The translations under genes were made by a program, and so were the position numbers. 64,000 nt of DNA. It comes from RXOA01 sp964547105 (lineage in GTDB: Bacteria > Bipolaricaulota > Bipolaricaulia > UBA7950 > UBA9294). This document shows, piece by piece, positions 32,404-41,686 of the stretch. Every line of letters begins with the position of its first letter. The first letter of the stretch is position 1. The stretch spans positions 39,519 through 103,518 of the forward strand of contig CAZJLO010000003.1 in assembly GCA_964547105.1 (NCBI GenBank), given 5' to 3'. Below the pieces are notes generated by a model that did not search any database, was not told the DNA's origin, and saw only the letters and a program-made list of their open reading frames with translations.

Positions 32404-33162
32404 ATGAGCAGCCTCTCGACGCTGGAGAAAGGGATACGAATCCTGGCCCTATTCTCTCGCGAGGCACCCACCCTGTCGGCGGTGGAGATTGCCGAGAGGC
32501 TGGGGCTTCCCGTAAGCACGGCCTATCGCTACCTGGCCGTGCTTCGCACGCACCATCTCATCGTGCAAGAACAGGGTGGCGTCTATCGCTTGGGCACCAA
32601 GATCCTTGAGCTGGCCAGCTGCGTGATCCGGCCAACGCTTCGTGAAATCGCGCTTCCGATCATGCGCACTCTCTCCAGTCAAGAAGGAGAGACCGTCATC
32701 CTCTCTTCCCTGCGCGATCATGACGGAGTCTGCCTGGAGAGAATCGAGGGGCATCACGCGCTTCGCGTGTCTCATCAGCGCGGGGCGCCTTTCCCACTTC
32801 ATGCCGGTGCATCGGGAAAGTCACTGATGGCGTTCCTGGATTCCGAGCGCCAGGACAAGATCATCAAGTTGTACGGTCTTGCACGATTTACCGCCAATAC
32901 AATTACCGACCCGAAGCGACTTCGTGAGGAACTCGACACCATTCGCAGTCTCGGATATGCAGAATCGGCCAGCGAAGTCGATGAAGGCACCTACGGGATC
33001 GGCGCACCGATCCTCTCCACAGATGGTCAAGTGATGGCATCGCTGTGCATCTCCGCTCCGATCCACCGCTTGGAAGGCAAGAAGCGAGAACGAGTGATCC
33101 GGCGGGTTGTAAGCGCCGCCGGGAAGATTTCAGAGGGCCTGCGCGCAAGCCACGTGCAGTAG
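32404..33162 (+). CDS. IclR family transcriptional regulator
   Basis: A 252-residue regulator. The N-terminal winged helix (about 1-65) has SAVEIAERLGLPVSTAYRYLAVL. The C-terminal ligand-binding domain has HDGVCLERIEGHHALRVSHQRG, FPLHAGASGKSLMAFL and EGTYGIGAPILSTDG. Typical ligands are small organic acids. It lies between aconitase and isocitrate dehydrogenase in the same direction, so it probably senses a metabolite of this pathway and controls the unit, perhaps through the palindromes at 30321-30347. Confidence 0.92.
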   Translation: MSSLSTLEKGIRILALFSREAPTLSAVEIAERLGLPVSTAYRYLAVLRTHHLIVQEQGGVYRLGTKILELASCVIRPTLREIALPIMRTLSSQEGETVILSSLRDHDGVCLERIEGHHALRVSHQRGAPFPLHAGASGKSLMAFLDSERQDKIIKLYGLARFTANTITDPKRLREELDTIRSLGYAESASEVDEGTYGIGAPILSTDGQVMASLCISAPIHRLEGKKRERVIRRVVSAAGKISEGLRASHVQ

Positions 33163-33182
33163 AGAAAAGGAGCTAGGGCACT

Positions 33183-34487
33183 ATGTCCAATTACATCCCG
33201 CAGCCGCCGGAATCGGGTGTCCCGATCACGATGGTCGACGGTCGCCTCAACGTCCCCGATCATCCGATTATTCCTGCCATTCGAGGAGATGGTACAGGCG
33301 TGGACATTTCTCCAGTGATGCAGAAGGTCGTCGATGCGGCCGTCCACAAAGCGTATGGAGATACAAGGAAGATCGAATGGATGAAGGTTCTCGCCGGGGA
33401 TGAGGCCGTTGCAGCCAACCATCCGGAGCTGTCAGAAGAGGAAATTGTCGCCATTCCGCCGGATAGACGTCAGGCCCTGTACCTCCCAGAGGAGACCGTC
33501 GAGGCCATTCGCAAGTACTTCGTAGCGATCAAGGGCCCTCTGACGACCCCGGTCGGAGGAGGAATCCGCAGTCTTAACGTGACCTTGCGGAAGCTACTCG
33601 ACCTGTATGCGTGCGTGCGCCCCGTCCAGCATATCGGCACGCCCGCTCCTGTGAAACACCCGGAAGACGTGAATGTGATGTTCTTCCGTGAGAACACGGA
33701 GGACGTGTACGCAGGCATTGAATGGCGTGCCGGCACGCCGGACGCCGACAAAGTGATCGGCTGGCTGCGCGATGAAATGGGAGTCACAACCGCGATTCGG
33801 TTCCCGAAGATGTGTGGAATCGGGATCAAGCCGATCAGCGAGGAAGGCACCAAACGACTGGTCCGCGCCGCAATCGAGTATGCAATCAAGCACAAACGCC
33901 CAACGGTCACGCTGGTTCACAAGGGCAACATCATGAAGTTCACCGAAGGTGCATTCCGTGACTGGGGGTACGAAGTTGCCAAGGAGTACCCTCAATTCAT
34001 CACGGAGAATGAGGTGATCAAGGAACATGGCGGCGTCCCCCCTGAAGGGAAGATCGTCATCAACGATCGGATCGCCGATCAATTCTTCCAGCAGATGCTC
34101 CTTCGCCCGACGGAGTATTCGGTCGTCGCGACGATGAACCTGAACGGCGACTATGTCACCGATGCCGCAGCAGCGCAGGTTGGCGGACTCGGGGTCGCTC
34201 CGGGGGCGAACATCAACTACAACACCGGCCACGCCATCTTCGAGGCAACACACGGAACGGCTCCCAAGCACGCTGGCAAGAACAAGGTCAACCCCGGCAG
34301 CATCATTCTCTCGGCAGTTGAGATGCTTCGCTATCTGGGATGGGGAGAAGCTGCGGAACTCATCCTCACTGGGATCAAGAAGGCGATTGACACCAAGCAC
34401 GTCACCTACGATCTCGAGCGCCAGATGGACGGAGCGACACTTCTTTCGTGTTCGGAGTTCGGCGACGAGATCATCGGGAACCTGTAG
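33183..34487 (+). CDS. icd: Isocitrate dehydrogenase (NADP-type)
   Basis: A 434-residue enzyme oxidising isocitrate to 2-oxoglutarate, or the reverse carboxylation. AAAAGGAG precedes the ATG. The substrate loop [24 protein letters not shown] carries the Ser and Arg residues used for isocitrate. The cofactor region [17 protein letters not shown], with [12 protein letters not shown], keeps the Lys, Tyr and Arg that select NADP in E. coli Icd, but Tyr345 is replaced by His. It is 18 nt upstream of aclB. Confidence 0.94.
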   Translation: MSNYIPQPPESGVPITMVDGRLNVPDHPIIPAIRGDGTGVDISPVMQKVVDAAVHKAYGDTRKIEWMKVLAGDEAVAANHPELSEEEIVAIPPDRRQALYLPEETVEAIRKYFVAIKGPLTTPVGGGIRSLNVTLRKLLDLYACVRPVQHIGTPAPVKHPEDVNVMFFRENTEDVYAGIEWRAGTPDADKVIGWLRDEMGVTTAIRFPKMCGIGIKPISEEGTKRLVRAAIEYAIKHKRPTVTLVHKGNIMKFTEGAFRDWGYEVAKEYPQFITENEVIKEHGGVPPEGKIVINDRIADQFFQQMLLRPTEYSVVATMNLNGDYVTDAAAAQVGGLGVAPGANINYNTGHAIFEATHGTAPKHAGKNKVNPGSIILSAVEMLRYLGWGEAAELILTGIKKAIDTKHVTYDLERQMDGATLLSCSEFGDEIIGNL

Positions 34488-34505
34488 GGTAGGGGGAAAG
34501 CCGAT

Positions 34506-35792
34506 ATGGCACAAAAAGGAATACGCGAGTACGATGCGAAGCGGATGTTGGCTGCTGCCGTCGACACGCTGTCCGACGGAGCGCTCAAGTTCGAGGATCG
34601 CCTTGTGCTCGTCACGCCGGACACCAAGCTCGAAGCACTCGCCGGAGAGCATCCTTGGCTTGCCGACACACCGTTGGTCTGCAAGCCCGACCAGCTCTTC
34701 GGAAAACGCGGCAAGAACAATCTCCTGTATGTGAACAAACATCTCGACGAAGTCGTAGCTTGGATTCGAGAGCGGATGAACCGGACGGTGACGATCCAGC
34801 AGACCACCGGGGAAACGACGGGCACCCTGACTCATTTCTTGATCGAACCGTTCGTTCCCCACCAGGAGGAGTACTATCTCGCGTTCACGACCGGGCATGA
34901 CAAGGACACGATTCACTTCTCAACCAAGGGCGGCGTTGACATCGAGGAGGTGTGGGAAAGCGTCACGACGATCGACGTTCCGATTCTGACAGATCCGGCG
35001 GCGCTTCGGGTGGCCGACAGCCTTCCCGACCTTCCCGAGAAGGCGAAAGTCGCGCGGTTCATCGAGACACTGTACCAGGTATTCGCTGAGTATCACTTCA
35101 CCTACCTTGAGTTCAACCCGATCACATTCGCGAAGGGCGCACTCGTTCCACTGGATACGGTGGCCAAGATGGATGACACAGCGGCGTTCCAATGCGCGGA
35201 AGTGTGGGGCAAACTGGAGTTCCCGAAGGCGTTCGGCTCGACCGCCACGAAGGAAGAGGCCTACATCGCGGCGCTCGACGAGAAGACCGGCGCTAGCCTC
35301 AAGCTGACCGTCCTCAATCCCAACGGCCGCGTCTGGCCGATGGTCGCCGGCGGTGGTGCCAGTGTCATCTACGCCGACACCGTGGTCGACCTCGGGTTCG
35401 CCGAAGAACTCGCCTGCTACGGCGAGTACTCCGGAAATCCCTCGACGGAGATGACGTACGAATACGCCAAGACGCTGCTCGATTTGATGACCCGGCGACC
35501 CGATCCGCAAGGCAGGCCGAAGTTCCTGTTGATCGGTGGCGGGATCGCCAACTTCACCGATGTGGCCAAGACGTTCACCGGAATCATCCAGGCGCTCAAA
35601 GGCTACAAGGACAAATTGCAGCAGAACAAGGTCAAGATCTACGTCCGCCGAGGTGGACCCAATTTCAAAGAGGGCCTGGAGAACATGCGTCGCGTCGGCG
35701 AAGAGATCGGCGTTCCGGTCGAAGTCTACGGACCCGAGACTCACATGACGCGCATCGTCTCGATGGCGCTTTCGGGAGGAACGGATGAATAG
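34506..35792 (+). CDS. aclB: ATP-citrate lyase, small subunit (ATP-grasp)
   Basis: A 428-residue subunit corresponding to the N-terminal part of eukaryotic ACLY. It starts MAQKGIREYDAKRMLA, has the ATP-grasp fold related to succinyl-CoA synthetase beta (FLIEPFVPHQEEYYLAF, YLEFNPITFAKG), followed by a citrate-binding domain with VAGGGASVIYADTVVDLGFA, YGEYSGNPSTEMTYEYAKT and KFLLIGGGIANFTDVAKTF. With AclA it cleaves citrate with ATP and CoA to acetyl-CoA and oxaloacetate. The stop overlaps the aclA start by 8 nt. Confidence 0.95.
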   Translation: MAQKGIREYDAKRMLAAAVDTLSDGALKFEDRLVLVTPDTKLEALAGEHPWLADTPLVCKPDQLFGKRGKNNLLYVNKHLDEVVAWIRERMNRTVTIQQTTGETTGTLTHFLIEPFVPHQEEYYLAFTTGHDKDTIHFSTKGGVDIEEVWESVTTIDVPILTDPAALRVADSLPDLPEKAKVARFIETLYQVFAEYHFTYLEFNPITFAKGALVPLDTVAKMDDTAAFQCAEVWGKLEFPKAFGSTATKEEAYIAALDEKTGASLKLTVLNPNGRVWPMVAGGGASVIYADTVVDLGFAEELACYGEYSGNPSTEMTYEYAKTLLDLMTRRPDPQGRPKFLLIGGGIANFTDVAKTFTGIIQALKGYKDKLQQNKVKIYVRRGGPNFKEGLENMRRVGEEIGVPVEVYGPETHMTRIVSMALSGGTDE

Positions 35793-37642
35793 CTACGAAC
35801 TCTTCTCTCGCGAAACCAAAGCGTTCGTCTACGGCGCCCAAGTGAACGCGGTGCAGCGGATGCTCGACTTCGATTATCTGTGCCGCAAGGACAGCCCGAG
35901 CGTGGTCGCGATGATTACGCCGGAGCGAGGCGGATTCGAGAAGTTCTTCTGGGGAACCCGGGAGATCACCATCCCGCGGCTACGGTCGATCGGCGACGCC
36001 ATCACGAAGTTTCCCGAAGCCGATGTGATGGTCAACTTCGCGTCACAGCGCTCGGCGTTCGAAAGCACGATGGAGGCGTTGGAGACCGACACGATTCGAA
36101 CGATCGCCGTGATCGCCGAGGGTGTGCCTGAGCGACACGCACGAATCTTGAGCCAGACCGCCAAGTCGAAAAACAAGTGGATCATCGGTCCGGCGACCGT
36201 CGGCGGCATCAAGGCGGGCGCCTTCAAGATCGGGAACACCGCCGGAACGATGGACAACATCAAGATGTCCAAGCTGTACCGTCCCGGCTCGGTGGGGTTC
36301 GTCTCCGTCTCCGGCGGCATGTCCAATGAGGCGTACAACATCGTTTCCCGGACCACCGACGGCGTGTACGAGGGGATCGCCATCGGCGGCGATGCCCACC
36401 CCGGCGCCAGCCTGCTCGACCACCTTCTGCGCTATGAGCAGAACCCGGCCATCAAGATGCTTGTCTGCCTCGGTGAAGTCGGCGGTACGGCCGAGCATGA
36501 GATCGCGGCGGCGGTCAAGGACGGCCGGCTCACCAAGACGCTCGTGATGTGGACAACCGGCACCTGCGCCAAGGTGCTGCCCGGGCAGGTGCAGTTCGGC
36601 CACGCCGGAGCCAAGGCCGGGGGTGCGAACGAGACAGCGGACGCCAAGAACCAGGCCCTTCGCGAAGCCGGCGTCATCGTTCCCGATTCGTTTGACGATT
36701 ACGCCGAAAAGATCAAGGCAACCTACGACAAGCTCGTAGCGGCCGGGACGATCGTTCCTGCCGAGGAATTCGAGCCGCCTCACGTTCCGATGGACTACAA
36801 GCAAGCCAAGGCCGAAGGTCTCGTCCGCAAGCCCACCAACTTCATCTCGACGATCTGCGATGAATCCGGTGAGGTTCACAACTACTGCGGCGTTCCGATC
36901 GACGATGTCATCGAGCAGGGGTACGGAATCGGCGGTGTTCTTGGCTTGCTGTGGTTCAAGAAGGACATCCCCGTGTATGCGCGGCAGTTCATGGAAATGG
37001 TCATCCAGATCATCGCGGATCACGGACCCGCCGTGTCTGGCGCTCACAACACGATTGTGACGGCACGCGCGGGCAAGGATCTGATCAGTTCCCTCGTCAG
37101 CGGAATCCTTACCATCGGGCCTCGCTTCGGCGGCGCCGTCAATGGCGCCGCGGAACACTTCCTGTACGGACTTCGTAATAAGCTGGCCCCGCGGGAGTTC
37201 ATCGCCCACATGAAGGCGAAGAACATCCGCGTGCAGGGGATCGGCCATCGCCTTCACACCGTGGAGAATCCCGACAAACGCGTCGAGTTGATGAAGGGTT
37301 TCGCCAAGCAGCACTTCCGCGCAACGCCGTTGCTTGACTATGCGCTTTCGGTGGAAGCGGTTACGACGCAGAAGAAGAACAACCTCATCCTCAACGTCGA
37401 CGGCTGCATCGGCGTGCTCCTTGTCGACCTTCTCAAGGAAGTCGGGTTCGGCGACGATGAGNNNNNNNNNNNNNNNNNNNNNNNNNNNNNNNNNNNNNNN
37501 NNNNNNNNNNNNNNNNNNNNNNNNCTCGATCGGGCTGATGGGGCACTACTTCGACCAGAACCGGTTGGAGCAGGGGCTCTACAGGCACCCGCTCGATGAC
37601 ATCCTCTACGACGTACCGGAACAGCCGGACAAGGTTGGATAA
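35785..37642 (+). CDS. aclA: ATP-citrate lyase, large subunit (interrupted by assembly gap)
   Basis: The catalytic subunit, about 610 residues. The N-terminal CoA-ligase part has [17 protein letters not shown] and the phosphohistidine motif [12 protein letters not shown] (His near 273). The C-terminal citrate synthase-like part has [34 protein letters not shown] and [15 protein letters not shown]. An N-run lies at 37462-37524. After it the family C terminus continues in a different frame ([17 protein letters not shown], ending at TAA 37642), so the true gap must be 3k-1 nt long, for example 62. I read this as one intact gene. Confidence 0.92.
37462..37524. other. Assembly gap (63 N)
   Basis: A run of 63 undetermined bases within aclA. 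Comparison with ATP-citrate lyases suggests that about 18-21 residues are missing. The flanking frames disagree by one base, which shows the estimated gap length is wrong rather than the gene broken. Confidence 0.97.
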
Positions 37643-37677
37643 CCGGAAGAAGACCAGGTCATAGAGCCGCTTTCGCG

Positions 37678-37714
37678 ACCGGGCTCCCTATCCAAGGAGC
37701 CCGGTTCCTTTTCC
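37678..37714 (+). terminator. Rho-independent terminator of the acl operon
   Basis: A perfect 10-bp stem, ACCGGGCTCC (37678-37687) with GGAGCCCGGT (37696-37705), closes an 8-nt loop and is followed by the T-rich tract TCCTTTTCC. It lies 36 nt after the aclA stop. Confidence 0.85.
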
Positions 37715-37819
37715 CTATACGGAAGTGGAAGATTCCGGCACGAAGACGCGTTCGCATCTTCCCTGCGTGGTAGGACCTGGCCAGTCCGAGACGAAAGACT
37801 CGGGAAGGAGGACCGGCGG

Positions 37820-38257
37820 ATGATCCCGCTTGGGGTATGGATCTCGCTGGCTGCAATCGCCTACTCGCTGGGGATCTGGTTTCTGGTTCTATGGATCTTT
37901 TCTATTTCAAGCGGATGGAGGAAGCTTGCCAAGCAATTCAATGCACCACCGCTTGCTCCGGTCGACACGCGCCGACTCGGAAGCGCGTTCATCGGTGCGG
38001 TGCGTTACAACGGTGCCTTGAAGACGGCGATCGATAGTCGCGGGCTGTTCCTCATTCCCTATCGCATCTTCCGGCCGTTTCATCCGCCGCTTCTGATTCC
38101 CTGGAGCGAGATGCGAATCGGGGAAGCTGCCGGAAGGATGGTCACGGATTCGGTCCTGCAATTCCCCGCTGTCCCGGGTGTCCGGATCGCACTTCCGCGA
38201 GGCATCCTAGACCTCCTCCGTTCTCGCATCGGCAAACGCGGAATCTTTGCTCTCTGA
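37820..38257 (+). CDS. Small membrane-anchored protein, function unknown
   Basis: A 145-residue protein behind GGAAGGAGG. One strong hydrophobic helix (about 7-30, ISLAAIAYSLGIWFLVLWIF) anchors it. The remainder is a basic soluble domain with RLGSAFIGAVRYNGALKTAID, FRPFHPPLLIPWSEM and RSRIGKRGIFAL. The pattern 'hydrophobic anchor, then YRIFRPFHPPLLIPW' is seen in small uncharacterised proteins, but I cannot name a family. Confidence 0.7.
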   Translation: MIPLGVWISLAAIAYSLGIWFLVLWIFSISSGWRKLAKQFNAPPLAPVDTRRLGSAFIGAVRYNGALKTAIDSRGLFLIPYRIFRPFHPPLLIPWSEMRIGEAAGRMVTDSVLQFPAVPGVRIALPRGILDLLRSRIGKRGIFAL

Positions 38258-38378
38258 CTCACACCATGTCGCCACGCAGTTCGCCAAGCGGCGCAGCTGA
38301 TCTGACATCTTCCGTCTGTCCTCGCCATCTGCGCTACACTTGCTCCTAGGGCGAGGTCGATGCACTCGGGGAGGACAC

Positions 38379-39830
38379 ATGACGCAAAAGACGATTGCCA
38401 TCATCGGCGCAGGGATCGGGGGATTGGCTGCAGGTGTAACAGCACGAAAGCTGGGAATGGATGCCCACATCTTTGAGATGCACTCGCTGCCCGGAGGGAT
38501 GTGCACCGCGTGGACAAGGCAAGGGTACACGTTTGATGGCAGCATTCATCATCTTGCCGGCTGTCACCCGCAAAGCCCCCTCTACCGCATGTGGGAAGAC
38601 CTGGGGGCGATGCCGAGAGATGTCCTGTTCCCGGAGGATCTGACACAGGTGGAATCTCCCGACGGCAAGACACTCACTGTCTACACGGATCTCGATCGCC
38701 TCGAAGACCACATGATGTCACTGTTCCCCGAAGATCAGCGGAGAATCGCTCCCTACCTTCGCGCGTTGCGCGCCATGAAGCGGCATGATGTGCTCGCGCT
38801 CAGCGCAACCGGATTGACCGGTCTTCTCTCCGTACTCCCCGCTGTCCCGCGCATCGCACGCTGGGGACGCGTGACCATGAAGCAGTACGCGGGAGGCTTC
38901 CGCGATCCGTTCCTCCGCCGGGCATTTCCGACTGTTCAGTACGATTGGCCCGACATCCCCGTCGTTCTTCATCTCAACATACTTAGCCAATGCTCCGCCC
39001 GGAATTACGGGTTTCCGAAAGGCGGCTCGCTTGCGTTCGCTCAGTCGATCGCGCAACGATTCACGGATCTCGGCGGTACGATTCACTACGGAACGGCGGT
39101 CGCGGAGATCTTGACGAAGGGGCGCCGGGCAACCGGGCTCCGGCTTGCCGATGGAGAGGAAATCCCTGCAGATGCCGTCATCTCCAACGCGTTCGCGCAC
39201 ACCACACTGTTCCGGCTTCTGGGAAGGGAGTTCGTCGACCCGAAGACGGTCGCGAAGTACGCCGTTCCCGTTGACAAGATGACGATGGGGATCCACGTGA
39301 GCCTCGGCGTTGACCGCGATCTCTCTGAGGAACCTCATGCGCTGGTGTGGCTGTTGGACAGGCCGGTCCAGCTTGCCGATCAAACCGTGGATCGCATCGC
39401 GATCGAGCTGTACGGCTTTGACTCCACGCTGGCTCCAGCAGGGAAGAGCGTCATCAAAGTACTGCTCAACACCAGCTACGCGTATTGGACGGATCTGGCA
39501 ACAGATGAATCCCGCTACCGCGAAGCCAAGGAGCAGTTGGTGGACGCCGTTGTCGATGTGCTTGAACCGCGTTTCCCCAGGCTTGGAAGCCAACTCGAAG
39601 TCAGCAATGTCGCCACGCCGTTGACCACCGAGCGGTTCACCGGCAATGGCCTCACGTATACATCCGAATCCGGGAAGCTGGATACCGCGTCGATGATGTT
39701 CTCCGCACCCAAGAAGCTCCCCGGCTTGGACAGATTCTACTACATCGGACAATCGGCAGGCGGCGGCGGAATCCCCGGATGCGCAAGCATGGGCCGGAAC
39801 GCAGTGAGCAAGCTGGCAAAGAAGCTATGA
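38379..39830 (+). CDS. CrtI-like FAD-dependent oxidoreductase (phytoene desaturase superfamily)
   Basis: A 483-residue flavoprotein. GGGGAGG precedes the ATG. The dinucleotide-binding start IAIIGAGIGGLAAGVTARKLG is followed by HSLPGGMCTAWTRQGYTFDGSIHHLAG. YGFPKGGSLAFAQSIAQRF and the flavin-binding end FYYIGQSAGGGGIPGCASMGRNAVSKL are typical of phytoene dehydrogenases and related retinol or carotenoid saturases. No phytoene synthase or other carotenoid gene is nearby, and it is 8 kb from hpnE in a separate unit, so the substrate is uncertain. Confidence 0.8.
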   Translation: MTQKTIAIIGAGIGGLAAGVTARKLGMDAHIFEMHSLPGGMCTAWTRQGYTFDGSIHHLAGCHPQSPLYRMWEDLGAMPRDVLFPEDLTQVESPDGKTLTVYTDLDRLEDHMMSLFPEDQRRIAPYLRALRAMKRHDVLALSATGLTGLLSVLPAVPRIARWGRVTMKQYAGGFRDPFLRRAFPTVQYDWPDIPVVLHLNILSQCSARNYGFPKGGSLAFAQSIAQRFTDLGGTIHYGTAVAEILTKGRRATGLRLADGEEIPADAVISNAFAHTTLFRLLGREFVDPKTVAKYAVPVDKMTMGIHVSLGVDRDLSEEPHALVWLLDRPVQLADQTVDRIAIELYGFDSTLAPAGKSVIKVLLNTSYAYWTDLATDESRYREAKEQLVDAVVDVLEPRFPRLGSQLEVSNVATPLTTERFTGNGLTYTSESGKLDTASMMFSAPKKLPGLDRFYYIGQSAGGGGIPGCASMGRNAVSKLAKKL

Positions 39831-39894
39831 TGCGGTTCGGGTGTGACGCAGAAGATCGCCGAGAGCCAGGAGCGTGGTCCCGCCGTCCTCGCGA

Positions 39895-40617
39895 TCAGCA
39901 GGAGAAGTAGGCGTAGTAGGTGATGATCGTCCCCGTAGCGTCGCGGAGGATGGCGATGTCCGAGCTGTTGTTCCACACCGGAGCAGGCGCGTTCCAATAC
40001 AAGATCTGCGCCGTATCGAGCCCCGATCCACTGTGGACGTAGACCAACGCACCTGCCGGTAGCGTGAATCCACCGGGAATCCGGTAGCGAAACCCTCGTT
40101 CGTTCTCCACCGTCCAGCCGCCGAGATCGACGGGATCATCGCCCTTGTTCTCGAGGACGAAATACTCGTCGTTGAGGTTGGCGGCGTCGTCGCCTTGCGC
40201 GTCGTAGTGGAACGGCCAGATGAACTCCACTTGCACGTCAATCGAGGGGGCGTCAGCCGGTCGCACGAGAACCGTTGCCGAAGCAACCGCCTGGCGCCCT
40301 TGATCATCGATGATGGTCAGGGCCACCGTGAACACCTGTTCGACATCGGTGTGAAACGTGTGAGCGGTCGTGACGCCGATACCGGTCGCCCCGTCTCCGA
40401 AGCTCCACGAGTAAGCGAGGATCGTTGCTCCAGGAGCTACTGACTCCGTGGCATCGAATTCGACCTCAAGCGGAGCTGTCCCCTCTGACCACTCCATCGT
40501 AAACGCAGCCACGAGGTCGCCGAAACTCGCACTCGTGAAACACCCGAGAAGGAGAGACACGACTGCAGCGGCAACAACCAGCAAACCCGCGGATCGAGGG
40601 ATCATCTTCCACTTCAT
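39895..40617 (-). CDS. Lipoprotein with PKD domain and C-terminal lamin-tail domain (LTD)
   Basis: A 240-residue secreted protein. Its signal peptide ends in the lipobox LLLGC (Cys about 26), so it is probably anchored to a membrane. A PKD domain (about 36-118) shows APLEVEFDATESVAPG and YSWSFGDGATG. A lamin-tail-like domain (about 125-240) shows NLNDEYFVLENKGDDPVDLGGW and GFTLPAGALVYVHSGSG. LTD domains are common on exported proteins and are thought to mediate binding to surfaces, nucleic acid or other proteins. No enzyme domain is seen, so a structural or adhesive role is likely. Confidence 0.85.
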   Translation of the reverse strand: MKWKMIPRSAGLLVVAAAVVSLLLGCFTSASFGDLVAAFTMEWSEGTAPLEVEFDATESVAPGATILAYSWSFGDGATGIGVTTAHTFHTDVEQVFTVALTIIDDQGRQAVASATVLVRPADAPSIDVQVEFIWPFHYDAQGDDAANLNDEYFVLENKGDDPVDLGGWTVENERGFRYRIPGGFTLPAGALVYVHSGSGLDTAQILYWNAPAPVWNNSSDIAILRDATGTIITYYAYFSC

Positions 40618-40845
40618 CGTGCCCGTATCGTATCACACCGGGTTCGAAGAAACGGTGAACGCGCCGGAGAAGCGACCCGCACACCTGACACCGCGGGGTG
40701 AGACCCGATTCCCGGTATGATTGCCGGAAAGCCCAACAAGAAGTGGCTGTGCTGCCGCTGTACCTGTGGGGGAAGACCGCAGTGAACCGAACCGGCGGTT
40801 CTGGCGACATAAGCGAAGAAACCATCGCCGAAGGAGAAGCCAAAG
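40618..40845. other. Divergent intergenic region
   Basis: A 228-bp region between the divergent lipoprotein and nitroreductase genes. On the minus strand TACGAT lies 9 nt before the lipoprotein start and may be its -10 box. On the plus strand only a ribosome site (GAAGGAG) before 40846 is clear. I see no repeat or RNA gene. Confidence 0.4.
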
Positions 40846-41613
40846 ATGTCTGATACGCGAGAGCTCTTGAGAAACCCAGATTTCACACTGTTTCCCAACG
40901 TCGAGTCCGACCAGCAAAAGGGTGTTCCCGCTCCGCCGATCGAGAAGGAAATTCCCGATGGAGCGAAGCTGATCGACTTGGTTCCGCCCAAGGAGTTCTC
41001 ACCGTCCCTGCGGGAACTGCCGCTTATGGATGCGATCGCCAACCGGCAAAGCCGGCGCTCGTTCTCTGAAACGTCGTTCACGCTTGAGGAGATCTCGTTC
41101 CTCCTGTGGGGCACACAAGGAATCCGAAGCGTCCACCCCAACAAGATCCACGCGTTCCGCACTGTGCCCTCCGGGGGATGTCGCCATCCATTCGAGACGT
41201 ACGTGCAGGTTCGCCGCGTAGAGGGGGTTCATGCCGGTCTATACCGCTACGCGCCTCTCGAGCACCAGCTGATCGAATTGTGGCGTGACGATTCTCGAGG
41301 ACCGGAAGAGCAGCCGACGCTCGGAGAGATCTGCTACGGGCAGACATTTGTCGATACGGCGGCGGTGTCGTTCGTATGGACGGCAATTCCTTATCGCACC
41401 GAATGGCGTTACCCAATCGATTCGTTCAAAGATATTCTGCTCTCCTGCGGCCATATCTGTCAGAACCTGTATCTGGCATGCGAGGCGATCGGCGCCGGAA
41501 CCTGCGCCATCGTTTCCTACGATCAGAAGATGCTTGACATCTACCTGAGCGTGGATGGCGACGAAGAGGTTCCTCTCTATGTTGCCCCGGTAGGCAAGAT
41601 CGACGCATCCTGA
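40846..41613 (+). CDS. SagB-type nitroreductase family protein
   Basis: A 255-residue FMN-dependent oxidoreductase fold. AAGGAG precedes the ATG. The domain (about 55-255) begins with ANRQSRRSFSETSFTLEEISFLLWGTQG, typical of SagB-type dehydrogenases, with PSGGCRHPFETYVQVRRVEG, then CGHICQNLYLACEAIGAGTCAI and VPLYVAPVGK. True SagB enzymes oxidise azolines in peptide toxins, but no cyclodehydratase (SagC/D) or precursor peptide is nearby, so this stand-alone form is more likely a general nitro- or flavin-dependent reductase. Confidence 0.88.
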   Translation: MSDTRELLRNPDFTLFPNVESDQQKGVPAPPIEKEIPDGAKLIDLVPPKEFSPSLRELPLMDAIANRQSRRSFSETSFTLEEISFLLWGTQGIRSVHPNKIHAFRTVPSGGCRHPFETYVQVRRVEGVHAGLYRYAPLEHQLIELWRDDSRGPEEQPTLGEICYGQTFVDTAAVSFVWTAIPYRTEWRYPIDSFKDILLSCGHICQNLYLACEAIGAGTCAIVSYDQKMLDIYLSVDGDEEVPLYVAPVGKIDAS

Positions 41614-41629
41614 CTTTCGTCATGATCGA

Positions 41630-41659
41630 GCGGAAGGGTTGCCCTCCCCTCCCTTCCGC
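41630..41659 (+). terminator. Hairpin after the nitroreductase gene
   Basis: GCGGAAGGG (41630-41638) pairs with CCCTTCCGC (41651-41659) around a 12-nt loop, 16 nt after the stop. There is no T tract behind it, so termination efficiency is uncertain. Confidence 0.4.
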
Positions 41660-41686
41660 CGGATCCAGTGCAGCGCGAGGAATAAG

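Noticed and set aside
30672..32519. 615-codon minus-strand frame opposite aconitase
   Set aside because: It mirrors the codon pattern of the aconitase gene and shows no protein family; aconitase motifs are complete on the plus strand.
33594..34916. 440-codon minus-strand frame opposite icd and aclB
   Set aside because: Spans two confident plus-strand genes and has no recognisable domain.
36043..37314. 423-codon minus-strand frame opposite aclA
   Set aside because: Antisense shadow of aclA with no start signal or family match.
37462..37599. Continuation of the first aclA frame past the N run to 37599
   Set aside because: The residues after the gap in that frame are meaningless; the conserved C terminus is in the next frame.
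38379..39830. Assigning the CrtI-like protein as carotenoid or hopanoid enzyme
   Set aside because: No phytoene synthase or other carotenoid gene is present and it is in a separate unit; superfamily similarity alone is not specific.
40846..41613. SagB-type protein as part of an azoline peptide (TOMM) cluster
   Set aside because: No cyclodehydratase, YcaO protein, precursor peptide or dedicated exporter is nearby.
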